From Symsagittifera roscoffensis (taxonomy: Eukaryota; Xenacoelomorpha; Acoela; Convolutidae), in the NCBI RefSeq assembly GCF_963678635.1, contig NC_087068.1, positions 9,494,027-9,558,026 on the forward strand: a stretch of DNA of 64,000 bases, written 5' to 3'. Every line of letters starts with the position of its first letter. The stretch's first letter is position 1. This document shows positions 12,571-24,845 of the stretch, piece by piece. The translations under genes and the position numbers were made by a program. Under the pieces are notes generated by a model. The model worked only from the letters and a program-made list of their open reading frames with translations. It made no database searches and was not told the origin of the DNA.

Positions 12571-13274
12571 GTCATGTAGATTTTGTACGCTAAAATAGTT
12601 TTCACGGTAAACAATTTGATGTATCCAGGAAGTTGTCTCCTACCAGGGTCCAGGTTGGGGACTTTTGTTCAGACAATTGAGACTCAAAATGTGTACGATG
12701 CGACCAATGCGACGCAAAATAGGTGTTCTGCGAATTTGCGCAACCGATGAAATTTTGTGCGACTTTGAGCGAACCTAAAACATATATTGCACTTTTGCGT
12801 AACCTAAAGTAGGTATTACTTTGGTGTTACTTTGCGCATTTTTGCATAGTGTTTTCCCCCACATTTTTGCCGAATAACAGTAAAAACTCGGACAATTCTT
12901 GAAACATAGCAAAAAGACTGGCTGCTACCCTTTATCATCTGTTAAAAATGTTATGATAATAAAAATTTGTAAAAAACCGTAAAAAATTTAAAATCCCTTT
13001 AAAAATTTTCTCACTCGCAAAATAGAAATTGAGATAACCACACACTTAAATAAATGTGTTTCTTTCGTTCATTGATATTTAAAGTTCTTGTGATATATCT
13101 TGATGGAGAACTGTCTCAACTAAGTTTGCGCATTTTTTAAATATCTCCAATCAAATATGAATTCACATTTCATGCAAAGTTGAGGCTTCGTGTTTCGTGT
13201 TTGATGACAGACTCCAATTTTTGGAAGCTATCTATAAAACTCACAATCAACTTCTTCTTGAAATCTCTATGACG

Positions 13275-13592
13275 CACAGACAATTCGGCCAAAGACAATT
13301 CAGCCTATTTAAAATTCAGACAATGGATTCATCCAGTTTTACAAAACGCTAGATTCGAAAGAAAAAAATTGGAATGAAGTTATTTCTCGGTTTAAGGTCG
13401 CCGATGGGCACCGCCTTCTGGCGACACCCGGCTCTAAATTTTGCATAGAGTTCTACCCTCTGTTGGCAAGCTCGCAACACATTGGCGGGAGTGCGGCGGT
13501 CACTACTATTGGCTCAATTGTCTCTAGCTGAGTTATCTGCATACGTTTGGCTGAATTGTCTGAATTTCAAATCGGCTGAATTGTCTACGGTG
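13275..13592. mobile_element. Small inverted-repeat element (GACAATTCAGCC ends)
   Basis: The left end (about 13283-13325: ACAATTCGGC, ACAATTCAGCC, ATTTAAAATTCAGACAAT) is inverted at 13548-13592 (ATTGTCTGAATTTCAAAT, GGCTGAATTGTCT). The interior is GC-richer and noncoding. It fits a MITE of about 0.3 kb. The exact ends and a target duplication are not clear. Further TTGTCTGG fragments at 13725-13765 suggest a second partial copy. Confidence 0.5.
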
Positions 13593-13962
13593 GAAAATGG
13601 ATGTTTAGGTTATTTTTTTCCACGAAAGAAAATATCAACATAGGACAACTTATTTCAGAAAATTCAAGCAAAAAGCATGGATCGTCTTGGTCCTCACGTC
13701 ATTGAATGTTTGAGCCGAAAAAAACTTAACCGAATTGTCTGGACGCGAAATTTCAGTTGTCTGGACGCATCAATATTTTTTGCTAATATGAAAATTCCGT
13801 AAAAAATATTTAGTTGGAAAGTCGAACACTTTTGAAATTGGTGTAAATAAAAAAGCACCCCTGCATAATAATTAGTCTCTTCGAAAGTCAGATCAGTCTC
13901 TTCGAAAGCTGAATCAGCAATTGGGCTATTCCAAACCAGAAAAAAGACTGGCGGATTCTTAC

Positions 13963-14096
13963 CGACTATTTGCATGTCACAGCACATGAAGCTGGTCTTG
14001 TTGTCATAGAGCCTCTTTTGGCTGATTCCACACTGTGTCCGGCAGAAGTTCTGCACTCTTTTGTGATAGTGAATGGACACGCCAGTGTACGCGTTG
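13963..14096 (-). CDS. Glycosyltransferase exon 5
   Basis: Encodes residues 233-277 with VQNFCRTQC and MCCDMQIV, the cysteine-containing region that in the family precedes the FYP-type block. The donor TCG|GTAAGA is excellent. The acceptor TTCAATAG is weak; a better-looking CAG at 14114-14116 would put a TAA in frame. Phase agrees with exons 4 and 6. Confidence 0.65.
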
Positions 14097-14119
14097 CTAT
14101 TGAACATATTTTACTGTTT

Positions 14120-15110
14120 TTATTTCTAAATTTATGAGTGGGTTTCAGCAGAGTGAAACCATTTTTTTCAGACTGAGAAGAGGCCTCCCCGATTGCCAAG
14201 ACCGAAGAAAAAACCTTGAATAAGGCCTTTGAATATTTGATACAGTTTAAAAATTTTTGCTATCGCCATGAGCTTCTTTCCGATTACTTAACAAATATCA
14301 GTTTTACCAACAATCGTTTTTCCAAAAACCGCTTTTCGGTGTCAGTGGGAGTATTCCAAAAGGATTTTTTTTTCCCGATTTGTTTGAAGTTCGAGCTTAT
14401 TCCAATGTGACAGGTTTTGCCTCAGAGGCCAATGTTTCTATCGCCGCTTCTGGTACTTTTTTATATCAAATTAAGTCTACTTCATCGTTCTGACCATAAT
14501 TTTTTAACATATGTTCAGACATTCGCTACCAATTTTTAGTCTATCGAGACCAATTTTCCAGACACTTGCAAAAATTAAATACTTTCAGACATTTAATAAA
14601 ATTATTTGTTGACTTAGCTAATCTAAACTTATTTATTATAAATAAAAAGTAAAGAATCGAATTCATTTAAAATGTGTGTTCTTTCAAACTAAACGCAATA
14701 ACACTGATTCGTTCGCTCCGAAGGAGTTCCGCTAGCAATATCTGAAGGTCAGACATGAACCTTCAAAGAAACTCATTAAAGCCGTTCTATATTTTTCTTT
14801 TTCGTATATATTAAAAAATGTGTGACATGGTCTTGTAACGGTTTTTCATATTAAAATTAAGCTACTATTTGGAAAACTTACGACCAGCGCTTCCCACTGG
14901 TTCAAAAAATTAAGATTTTTCGGATTTCGGCTTTTTCTTTATAATGAGGTAATTTTCAAATGGTTGGCAAAATTTTTCAAAGTACTCACGCTCGTCAATT
15001 AAAAACTTTTTGAACACACAGTGCTATCATTTTTAAGTTTGATAAAGTCAAACTGGCGAAACTGTTAGGTTTTTAATTCATAAATTAGACAGTAAAATAT
15101 GAATTGTTTG
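14120..15110. other. Intron 4 of the glycosyltransferase gene
   Basis: AT-rich, with no repeat structure I can name and no exon. The 64-codon plus-strand frame at 14216-14410 is low complexity and unsupported. Confidence 0.5.
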
Positions 15111-15116
15111 GTTTGC

Positions 15117-15248
15117 CTTTCGTAGTTTGCAGCTATGGCCTCGAGTGCTGAAAGTAGAAGGGGGTCGTGTTTCGGGTGGGCGAAGATGGCGAACATTAAG
15201 GTGGGGGAGGAGGCACTGCGAGTTAGAAATTTGGGACCGAAGGTGGGT
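15117..15248 (-). CDS. Glycosyltransferase exon 4, possible GC donor
   Basis: A long polypyrimidine tract and TTGCAG precede the exon. The frame continues exon 3 in phase 2 and encodes residues 189-232, including AIFAHPKHDPLLLSALEAIA, matching the family segment where an aliphatic-rich helix follows the DXD strand. The best end is GAAAG|GCAAAC, a GC-AG type intron: it keeps the phase and no GT nearby does. Confidence 0.65.
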
Positions 15249-15639
15249 CTGCAAAAAAAAACAACAACAGTGATGAAATGAAGAGAAGAAGAAGCATTTA
15301 TTCCTCTGAACTTGCAAAAAAAGTAAATCCCCGCCAGTATAATTCAACAAATCTAAATATACACATTTTAGTTTGAGACATGGTCACATAACGGTCTCAC
15401 ATGCTTGAAATCATAAGTTATAATAATTTAAAACAAAACGACCGTTCTATTAATTATAACCCCCGAAACAATTTACGCTAATTTTGTTGATGCCAAAGTT
15501 GCTCTCATTAAACAAAAACTGCCACAAATTTGAGTGAAAAAATGCTTATTATACATTTTCCTATGCAGTTTCCATAGTCCCCAAACATGAAAATGTATGG
15601 TCGATGTTATTCTTGAAATGACGGCAACCCGGGTTAAAC

Positions 15640-15797
15640 ACTGACCGTCTCATAAGTATGACGTCTGAGTCGGTGTACATGCCTCCGAACTTGTACAGAA
15701 GCACTACTCTGGCAGCGGCGGCCAGGTGGACAGGACTGAATCTGGATCCACTCATTTTCGGCCAAATCAATGCAATCGGGGTGTCCCTGAAGAGGTC
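15640..15797 (-). CDS. Glycosyltransferase exon 3: DXD catalytic core
   Basis: Acceptor TTCGTAG precedes GACCTCTTCAGG. It encodes DLFRDTP followed by the family hallmark: HLAAAARVVLLYKFGG, then MYTDSDVI. The D-S-D at residues 179-181 is the DXD motif that binds the metal and nucleotide-sugar in GT32 enzymes. This is the most diagnostic exon. I place the donor at 15640|GTTTAA because only phase 2 fits exon 4; a phase 0 donor two bases earlier (15642|GTGTTT) is possible but breaks the frame. Confidence 0.88.
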
Positions 15798-15799
15798 CT

Positions 15800-16340
15800 A
15801 CGAACAAACAAACGAAATTTTTCCATAATAAAAACGAGTATTCGGATTCTGAGTAGGCAAATAAATCAATGATTCCGACCTTGTTTTCATAAATAAACTG
15901 CAGATTAAATTCAAAATTTGTTACAGTAAATTTGAACCTTTTTTAAATTAGATAGTGCGATGGATAAGGTAAAATTTTATATTCCACGAAAACATTTTGT
16001 GGAAATAATGTTCAAATAAATTACAGCTTATGCCGTTGTCGATCATGAACAGTAAACCTTCAATAGTCACTAAAAAACCTATTTTCCCGCAATTTTTGCA
16101 GACACTTTATATATGTATCATGTTGATTTTTTAAAGCACTCGCCAATTAATAATAAAAGTCAAACAAGCGAAATAGAGAGACGTTCAAATGAACTGTAGT
16201 TTTTGAAAAGCTTGTCACTTCGTAACCGTTGACAAGTTTGGTTTCAAATCCGGCGAGAACAAGCAAAACTGACAGATAGTTAGTTCATACAAAGACAAAA
16301 ATTTAATGAACTCATCGAAGTGTTGAAAAAATCCTCGCTT
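15800..16340. other. Intron 2, right of exon 3: no features
   Basis: AT-rich intron sequence with nothing recognisable. Confidence 0.5.
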
Positions 16341-16344
16341 TTAG

Positions 16345-16935
16345 GGGGTCATTCAACAGTGCCAAAGAACAACAGTGCCGAATCTGAGAACGGGCTCAAC
16401 AGTGCCGAAAGTTGATGGTATTTGACATTTTTGATCTCTGTTTGTGAATTGCTGGCAACTTGGCGTGATTAATGCTTTGTTTTCGATGCACTATGTGTTT
16501 TGTGAATGGTAAGTGATATCCGCAACAGGCCAAAAACAGAACTGTTGCGGAATCCGCATAATTGCTAATTTTCTGTGATATTCTCTGCTATTTTAGATTC
16601 CACGGAAAAATAGCTAAAACACTGCATTGCTCAAGATCACTCTAAAAACAGGCAACTTTGCGGAATCCGCAACAAAATGTGTGGAATCCGCAATTAAATT
16701 TGCGGAATCCGGTACAGTTTGTAAAATCCAAAAACAAATAAAAATATATGTAAGCTTAAGCTGTCATGGAATCCGCATTTGTAAGCTGAATCTGCAGATT
16801 GTAAGCGGATTCAGCAAATTGAAAGCGGAATCCGTGAAATTGTGAGCGGAATCTGAAAAAACTTGCGGAATCCAGTTACGTTTGCGGAATCCGTAACAAC
16901 TATCTATATTCACTCGTTGCAGAATCAGCAACATA
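16345..16935. repeat. Two short-repeat arrays: AACAGTGCCGAA and GCGGAATCCGCAA
   Basis: Three copies of an AACAGTGCC phrase occur at 16356-16405. From about 16500 to 16905 there are ten or more imperfect copies of GCGGAATCCGCAA, itself nearly palindromic, spaced about 25-40 bp. The 72-codon open frame at 16627-16845 is a by-product of the repeat. Lies in intron 2. Confidence 0.65.
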
Positions 16936-17456
16936 GCTAATGAGCCGACAAATTTTAAGTTACAGGTATTTTTACGCGGAATCTTTGGACATTTTGTAAG
17001 TCGAGTCCTTTATTTTTGGATTAAATTTAAAGATTTGTCTCTTGAATCTAAGAACATACAGACTATAGGGTGCATAGTTTGGCCTCGTAATGGAGCAACA
17101 ATCATTTTCAAAAGATTTTAACTGAAAAAAGTATATCACTGATCTTTTTTTCTGGTGTCCCCAGTGCATTTAAATTTCCCCTTGCACTTTAAAAAAACTC
17201 GTTTTCAAACTGTTTCGTAACTATGGCAAACTGGTTTGTTTGAAGAGTTGATGCTGAACAAGGGGCAATTATAAAACTTGAAAGAAATTAATATAGTTTT
17301 GATGGCCTTCATAAATAGCAAAGACTCAAACAAAGCAATTTCTGCTTCATTAATGAAAATTAATTGAGTGTTTTTACTCAACTATAAAAAAAATTTATGA
17401 AAAAAAGTTTCGGAGCTGGAAAACGTAAAACAGATGGAAACAAAAAAATAAATATA

Positions 17457-18185
17457 CAGTGCTGATTTAAGTTAACCGGACAAAACGCGTTAAACTTGAA
17501 ATTTAAAACGCGTTTTTCTCAAATTGGGTTGAGTTTAGGTGAAAACTTATGAAGACAAAACTTGCTTAAAATTTTAGCAGAGTTAAAAGTTGTAATTTGT
17601 TCTGCAAAATTCGGGCCCAAAATTTTACCCCAAAAATGGGTCATTTTGGCTTTTCTTAGTTAATCCAAAATTACGCCGAAAATACCCAGTCGATCACAGA
17701 CATAATTTGATCAAAATGAGCCCCTTACGTAGCCCAACAAACTTTAAGAAGGGTATATTCTCCAAAAAAACTGCAAATTGTTCAAAAATTGTTTTTAAAT
17801 AAATAGTTGGTATGGTATATAGTAAAAACGACCTTTTTTGTCTATCAAACAAAATAAATTAACTTACAAAATGTTTTTGAGAATATACTCTTCTTAAAAT
17901 TTGTTGAGCTACGTAGGAGGCTCAGTTTGATATAAGTATGTCTGTGATCGACTGGGTAGTTTTGGCGTAATTTTTGAATAACTAAAAAAAACCAAAATGA
18001 CCCATTTTTGGGGTAAAATTTTGGGCCCGAATTTCGCAAAACACATTACACCATATTAATTCTGCTAAAATTTTAAGCAAGTTTTGTCTTAATAAGTTTT
18101 CACCTAAACTCAACCCAATTAGAGAAAAACGCGTTTTAAATTTCAAGTTTAACGCGTTTTAACCGGTTAATTTGAATCTGCACTG
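17457..18185. mobile_element. Foldback Tc1/mariner-type MITE, TA target site
   Basis: The element is almost one long inverted repeat. The left arm (17457 to about 17780) starts CAGTGCTGATTTAAG and contains AACGCGTTAAACTTGAAATTT. The right arm (about 17865-18185) is its reverse complement and ends GAATCTGCACTG. Arms are about 320 bp, with a short AT-rich loop between. TA dinucleotides flank both ends (17455-17456 and 18186-18187), the expected Tc1/mariner target duplication. There is no transposase. Confidence 0.85.
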
Positions 18186-18187
18186 TA

Positions 18188-20819
18188 TATTCAGATTTCA
18201 TTAAAAAACACCCTTCTTGATTAAATGCGAATTTACTATGTTTGCCAAAGGTTTAGATTAGTATTTTTGGAGCGCACAACAAAAATCTTTGCGTAGATAA
18301 AAAATCTTGATGATTCCCTCAATGTGTGATGCGAGTAAAGGTTTTTTCATATTTATTTGGTTTTCAAAAGCAGGGTCTGGGAATCGAAAAAAATAGTCTA
18401 TGTTTTTAAATCTAATATCTAAGCCTAAAGTTGGCATATACTTTGTTCAAATAAAACTGAAACAATTTACGTTAAGTTAAGGGTTGGCTTGATTGTTTTT
18501 CACTGAAATATTGAAAAAAGCTAATGTTGAAATTTTAGGAAGCTAATGTTGAAAAAAAAAATGGGTTCGCTGTTGAAATCTTGTGAAGAATCTTATGTTG
18601 CAAAAGTTTGACAGAGAATTATATGTCAAATGATTATTGAGAAAAAAAATCTTTTTTTTTCTCGTTTAAGCTCGTTAAGTTCGTATTAACGTTATGTCTG
18701 CGGTTTGATTGCTACTAACGCTCAATTGCCAATGGAATGGAATAAAAAGTAGATAATAAATCCCAAGTCATCAAATGGGTTTGCTGCTCTAAAAATCAAA
18801 TTTCTGATGGAAAAAATGGCCCCGACTAAATCTGCCCTTGCTTATACTCAACTGATTTATTTATTAAGGCGGCAGAAACAACCTGCCATTGTAAGAGAAA
18901 ATATCCAAATTCAAATAAAAAAGAATAACTTCGGTGAGTATATTATCATTTCGGGTCTAATTCACGCCAGTTTTTGATTAATTTTGTTACTATTTGATCA
19001 ACCACCTATCGGTTTTTTTAATAAGTATTTCGCAGTATTTGGGAAGGGTCCATTTAATTTTCATTTTGTGCCGAAAGTGTTTAGTGTTTGTTTTCTTCAA
19101 ACCAAAATTTCTTTGAACGAGCTTCAAGGAAAACTGCCAAAAGAAATGATGGTTTGCTGAAGATTCTTTCGCGTTTGTTTCAGCTCGAAATTGTCATGGT
19201 AAATTGTTAACTGTTGAATGAAATTGGGTTGAATTCATTTTCGACTGGGAAAGTTATGTTTTTTTCCCTGTAAAGTTTCCCTCTACTGATTAATTTGTTA
19301 GAACTTTTATGGAAACTTAAAGTAACCATAACATTTTTTGCGCCCTGTAAATTTTTAAGCAGCCTACTTTCACCTCATTTTGTGTGTCACCACTGCTGCA
19401 AAGCTCTGCTGAGAAAACCTGCTAACTAGCATTTTGCCCGTATCACTGATTTAGGTGAAAGAAAAAAGTACCTAATTCAGTACCTACGATAATTCAATAT
19501 CTACTTAATTGTTTCGAACCCTATTTAGTAGAACCGATATTTTTCTAATATTCATAATTTTTCTCACATTTTTAACATCACTCATAATGACAATGTGCAA
19601 ATTTATAAGAAAGGCAATCATCACTTTTGCTTTAGCAACCATTCTTTTATTTCTTTTTATTGAATAATACTATAGTAAACATAAAAATTCTTCATAAAAA
19701 AATTCAATTCTGTAATTTTTTCTAAAATTGCTAATCAGCAACCCCCACACCAGTCCCCACCGACAACATCCCAAGAAAATCCTAAAAAGTAAGTACCTAA
19801 AAAGTACCCTAAAAAAGTAGAATAATCATGCTCAGAAGAATTAAGTCTAGTAGCGCTAGTTCTTTTTTTTTCAACCTTACAAATTAGTGAAATATCTCAA
19901 GTCATGAACATGTACTTGGAAAGAGTGTTAATCTGATCCATTGTTTACTTATTGTTCCGTCTTTCGTAACGGAATATTTGTGCTCGGGTGGGTTTTTTCT
20001 TCAGACAAATTTCGACTTTAGCCAGCCATTTTTTACGGAATTTTCTAATATCATTCAAAAGATATTGTTGTCGTTAAGTTGACGGGGCTGTCGTACAGTT
20101 ATTACCATTCAAAAGGTATCATTTATAATAAAGTTATGGGAGTTAGAAGATTGCCATTTCGGCCCATTTGCGACAATTAACGCGGGATATATTTCGGGCT
20201 ATTAACGCGTAAGCGAAGATTTAATCCACCATAGAAGTCGTTCCAAATTGGTTGAACTAAGCGTACTTGCCATACTTGAGTTGTTACTAGGAGCGAAATC
20301 TATCACAATTTATACGGCGTGCGGGGGGATGGTTTTGCAAAAAATCTCAAATTTTAATTTTTTCATGTTATTACTTCTCCATACAACTCAAAAGGCAGTC
20401 GGAACAATCAGGGCTTCGGCCTGATACGAGCAGTCTTGTTTTTGTTTTTAGGAACCATTTAAAGAAAGTCATAATAATTTTACCGCTAATCGAATCACTA
20501 ATTTTTCATAAAAAATAAGTTTTACATTTCAATTTGAAAATGCTGACAGTGCAAAGCTTAACTTTTCAAGAAACATGCTGAAAAAACTCAAATGATCAAA
20601 TTATTTGAAACTGAACAAAAATTAAACAGCAAGCTGTTTTTTATGTTAATTATTCAAATAACTACGCTGATGTCATGGTACAAAATCATTTAGACTTTTA
20701 AAAAAACTGCTAAAAAACTATATGAAATGACTACCATTATCACTATCCAGATAATTCTTGCACGATTTCAGTGAATAATGGAATCGAAATATGGCCTATG
20801 CTATCTGGCTTATGCTTTA
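18188..20819. other. Intron 2 interior, one dispersed repeat
   Basis: No exon or gene. At 20398-20449 there is a copy of the dispersed CAGTCGGAACAATCAGGGCTTCGG motif. Otherwise AT-rich, with poly-T and poly-A runs. Confidence 0.5.
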
Positions 20820-20820
20820 A

Positions 20821-21845
20821 GTAGAATTGGTGATTCTACTGTATTACATACTATAGTAACTTGAGCGTAGGATTAATAATTCATGATGAAAATGGTTGAA
20901 AGTTGCGAACTTTGATTTTAACGTGAACCGACTGTATGAACTTGTAGCAGGGAAATTCAGTGATAGATAAGCTTAGTTTGAGAGCAAACAATCGTAATCG
21001 GACTTTGCACCTTGAATTTGACCTCTAGGGCCAAGAATTGGAAAAGCGCTAAAAATCTGGAAACCCCCCCTCCGGATTGGGAACCACTGGTCCGATCCTT
21101 ATGAAAATTGGTGGGTGATTTTAGCCGGGCATGCAAATTTCCAGACCCCTGGGACCACTGGGGCGCGAGTGATAAGGATTCCCGAAAATTCAATTAGCAC
21201 TTTTTTGTAAACCGGTAACTAATGGTCAGAATGACTTCATATTGCAATATATTGTAGCCCTAGGCAAGGGAAGTTCACCACCGGGATTTTGAACGCATCC
21301 GGTTATTACTTCCGGTTTTACGCCCTATGTAAACAAAACCCACTTTTTGATATTTCTCGACCCCTGATAATGCTAGGAGGCAGAAACTTGTGGGGATGGT
21401 AGGTTGGGGGGAGACCTATGATGAATTAATGTTTGGACCCAATCCGGCTGCTACGTCAGAAGCTATTAGCACTTGAAAATTGAATTAGGCTATTAAAACC
21501 TGATAACGATAATTGACTTGTGATTTCAATGCACCAATGTGAAGGGGGGCCCAACCCAGTAGGGGGAACCCTAGTGACTCAATTTTCTCCGGAACTTCCT
21601 ATGGGGTGAAAATGGCAAATTTAGGGAAAAGTGTTTATTGACCCAAATGTTTCGAAAATATGGGAAGGGATGGTCCGATATGAATGAAACTTAGTGGGAA
21701 TGATCTTCCATCAAAAATAAGACGTTTGGACGCGTTTGACCTCATTTGACCTCGGATGACCTCTAAGGGGTCATTTGGCAAGTTTGACCCCAAGACCCCT
21801 GGAACCACCTGAAAAGCGGTAAATTAGCATTGTAAGGATCCGTAA
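20821..21845 (+). repeat. 5' LTR of a gag-only LTR retrotransposon
   Basis: About 1025 bp, repeated at 23817-24845 with roughly 97% identity by eye. Both copies start GTAGAATTGGTGATTCTAC and end TGTAAGGATCCGTAA. The start is itself a small inverted repeat (GTAGAAT...ATTCTAC). In the 3' copy the preceding base gives TGTAG, the usual TG start; the 5' copy has A there. The open frames inside the LTRs (20957-21193 and 24008-24292) are chance. Confidence 0.85.
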
Positions 21846-21876
21846 GTGTTGAAGACGGCCAGATCACGTTCGATCG

Positions 21877-22350
21877 GTGCACGACGTTCACGACCTGACG
21901 ACTGAGGCTGGTGGAGACAGTTACTTACTGACTGCCGAGACTCAACAGATACGGACGGAGCTGACGAGATTGCAGATGCACACTGACCAGAGGCTGGACC
22001 AAATGATGAAGGCTCAGAGCAACCTGGCGAAGCAGATTGATATCCAGAGTTCTAGTTATGTTGAGGTGAGATTGCAGATGCAGATGCAGGAATCACGCCA
22101 GAACGATCTGGCGGCTCAAATGATGGCCCAGATGCAGAACTTAACGACAATGATAGGTAGGTTCGTTGATCCTTGTAACCCCAAGCCAGAGAGTCACACC
22201 CGACGGGAAGAGAATCAGCAACGCGACTCTGCGAATCCAATTGGGCGACAGAGTGGAAACAACCCATAGACCCAGGGTGGTTGTTTTAATTGTGGACAGG
22301 TGGGCCACATTGCAAAAGGATGTCCCCAAAGAAGCGCGAACCATTTAAAC
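21877..22350 (+). pseudogene. Gag remnant with CCHC zinc knuckle
   Basis: The frame is open from about 21877 with no ATG at its start. It encodes a Gln/Met-rich coiled-coil-like segment (AETQQIRTELTRLQM, then MAAQMQ-type repeats). A TAG at 22267-22269 interrupts it, and in the same frame a CX2CX4HX4C knuckle follows (CFNCGQVGHIAKGC, 22282-22323), then a TAG. This is retrotransposon nucleocapsid. The in-frame stop before the knuckle and the missing start mark it as defective. Confidence 0.75.
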
Positions 22351-22383
22351 TAGCAAGGGACGGGACAGTAGGCGAGTTCGCTT

Positions 22384-22911
22384 GTGGTCCCAAAACTGAA
22401 AGCCGAGATGGTCCTAGGACTACGATCGATGAAAGAGTATCAGTGCTCTTTGGTTATTAGTCGCGGAGAAGATTTCTTGTGGACGGGGGCGAGAGAAGGT
22501 TCAATGGTACCCATACGGCACTTGACTCATGGGCATTCTCCGGAACAGAGGCCCTCTCTGCCACATGAACCAGGCGGACAGATTAAAGGAAACCATATTC
22601 CAAGATCAGACAAGCGGAAGAGGTTGGTTGCGAATATAACAGCGGCAGTGGAGTCTCCCGACAAAATCTTGGAAGGGTGGCCGACGAGTTATGACGATCA
22701 CAGCATAAATGTGGTTCAAGAAACGAAAGTGGAGGAATACGAAATGTACGGGTGCCCAAAGCCTGTTTCATTAGATGAAGCTTTGAGACGACCTCGTGGA
22801 GGAGGCCGAACGGAGAGAGAGAGTTGCAGTGGTTCCAGTGACAGAGGTGGACGAAGTAGTCGACAGCGACGCGATTCGATGGGACGAACGTCAAAATCTG
22901 CTTGCGAGTAG
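22384..22911 (+). pseudogene. Probable retroviral-type protease remnant
   Basis: The frame following gag contains LGLRSMKEYQCSLVISRG and then VPI. It resembles the second half of Ty3/gypsy aspartic proteases, where an ILGxDFLxxxxxxID strand pair is followed by a VPL turn. The catalytic D-S/T-G region is not recognisable upstream, and downstream the frame is Arg/Glu-rich and unalignable by eye. No RT follows. This is an inference from one motif. Confidence 0.4.
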
Positions 22912-23816
22912 CTGATCAGAAGGTTTCTTCAGGTCATCCAAGCGATTCCAAATAAACGATGATCGAGAGTGGCTCGGCGGTAGAAAGGAAGTGGAGCTTA
23001 GAGATGTAGGGTCCGCCTACTTCCACAATTAGATCGATCGATGGAAAAAGCTGTCTTTGTTCGGTGAAGATGAAGTTGACCGGGGCTCGGCCGCATTGGA
23101 GGGCGAGGTCCCGAAGCAGTGTTGGCGTCCTCCAGATGCTATGGGGGAGTCGGATAACTGGACTGTGCCGCAGCAGGACTATCGGCACCTCGTAGACAGA
23201 TGGAAACGACAGGAGCAGCGATGAAAGAGACTTGAAACAAGAAGTCGGTGAACTAGTACGGGGTTTAATTCAGTTCAGTGAGTAAAACTAAAAACTCTTT
23301 CTCCCTCTCTCACATTCTAATCTCGTTTGCGATATTTATAAGTGCTTTAGAAACATCTCCACCAGTAAGACGGAGAGAAACTCAGTAAAAATCTTGGTAG
23401 TATAATTTATTGTTTCGATAGAATGGTGGAGGTATTTCACAACGCGTGTAAAATCTTTCTTAGACTCTTAGTTGCTTCACTCAAGGAAGCAACCCTTGGT
23501 GCTATCATAGATAAATTTATTATGTAAGAGTCTATGGAAACTGAAGCCCGCGGTTCACTGCGTCCCAACACGTAAACGATGGTGCATATAAGTTGTGTCG
23601 AAAACTGGAGAGTAGTACAAGGCGGTGTAGTATAGCAACAAAAAAAAACGAAAGTCTAGTTTAGAAGAAAAAAATGGTGTTAAAAGAGGGATTAGATATT
23701 ACACAAAGAGTCGAGTTGAGGTGTTAGATTAGTTATTTGTCTTAGTAGAGAGACGGTAAAAAAAACACTTTGTTAGTAGCATTATTCGGGAGAATAATAG
23801 ACTAGACGGGAAGACT

Positions 23817-24845
23817 GTAGAATTGGTGATTCTACTGTATTACATACTATAGTAACCTGAGCGTAGGATTAATAATTCATGATGAAAATGGTTGAAAATT
23901 GCGAACTTTGATTTTAACGTGAACAGACTGTATGAACTTGTAGCAGGGAAGTTCAGTGATAGATAAGCTTATTTTGAGAGCAAACAATCGTAATCGGACT
24001 TTGCGCCTTGAATTTGACCTCTAGGGCGAAAAATTGGAAAAGCGCTAAAAATCTGGAAACCCCCCCCCCCCTCCGGATTGGGAACCACTGGTCCGATCCT
24101 TATGAAAATTGGTGGGTGATTTTAGCCGGGCATGCAAATTTCCAGACCCCTGGGACCACTGGGGCGCGAGTGATAAGGATTCCCGAAAATGCAATTAGCA
24201 CTTTTTGTAAACCGGTAACTAATGGTCAGAATGACTTCATATTGCAATATATTGTAGCCCTAGGCAAGGAAAGTTCACCACCGGGATTTTGAACGCGTCC
24301 GGTTATTACTTCCGGTTTTACGCCCTATGTAAACAAAACCCACTTTTTGATATTTCTCGACCCCTGATAATGCTAGGAGGCAGAAACTTGTGGGGATGGT
24401 AGGTTGGGGGGAGACCTATGATGAATTAATGTTTGGACCCAATCCGGCGGCTACGTCAGAAGCTATTAGCACTTGAAAATTGAATTAGGCTATTAAAACC
24501 TGATAGCGATAATTGACTTGTGATTTTAATGCAACAATGTGAAGGAGGGCCCAACCCAGTAGGGGGAACCCTAGTGACCCTATTCCCTCCGGAACTTCCT
24601 ATGGGGTGAAAATGGCAAATTTAGAGAAAAGTGTTAATTGACCCAAATTTTTCGAAAATATGGGAAGGGATGGTCCGATATGAATGAAACTTAGTGGGAA
24701 TGATCTCCCATCGAAAATAAGACGTTTGGACGCGTTTGACCTCATTTGACCTAGGATGACCTCTAAGAGGTCATTTGGCAAGTTTGACCCCAAGACCCCT
24801 GGAACCAACTGAAAAGCGGTAAATTAGCATTGTAAGGATCCGTAA
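23817..24845 (+). repeat. 3' LTR of the gag-only LTR retrotransposon
   Basis: Direct repeat of 20821-21845. The main difference is a longer poly-C tract (24060-24071), plus scattered substitutions. It ends at GGATCCGTAA, beyond which the sequence diverges from the 5' copy. The preserved similarity suggests insertion later than the surrounding intron repeats. Confidence 0.85.

Larger units (their letters stand above)
21846..23816 (+). mobile_element. Internal region of a nonautonomous LTR retrotransposon
   Basis: About 2 kb between the two LTRs: long enough for gag and a protease remnant, with no reverse transcriptase or integrase. A purine-rich tract, GACGGGAAGA (23807-23816 region), sits directly before the 3' LTR and supports plus-strand orientation. 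I found no convincing primer binding site directly after the 5' LTR and no matching target duplication outside the pair. The element is best seen as a deleted Ty3/gypsy-type copy. Confidence 0.75.

Noticed and set aside
14114-14116. CAG as the acceptor of glycosyltransferase exon 5
   Set aside because: It would place TAA in frame; the weaker AATAG at 14097-14101 keeps the phase.
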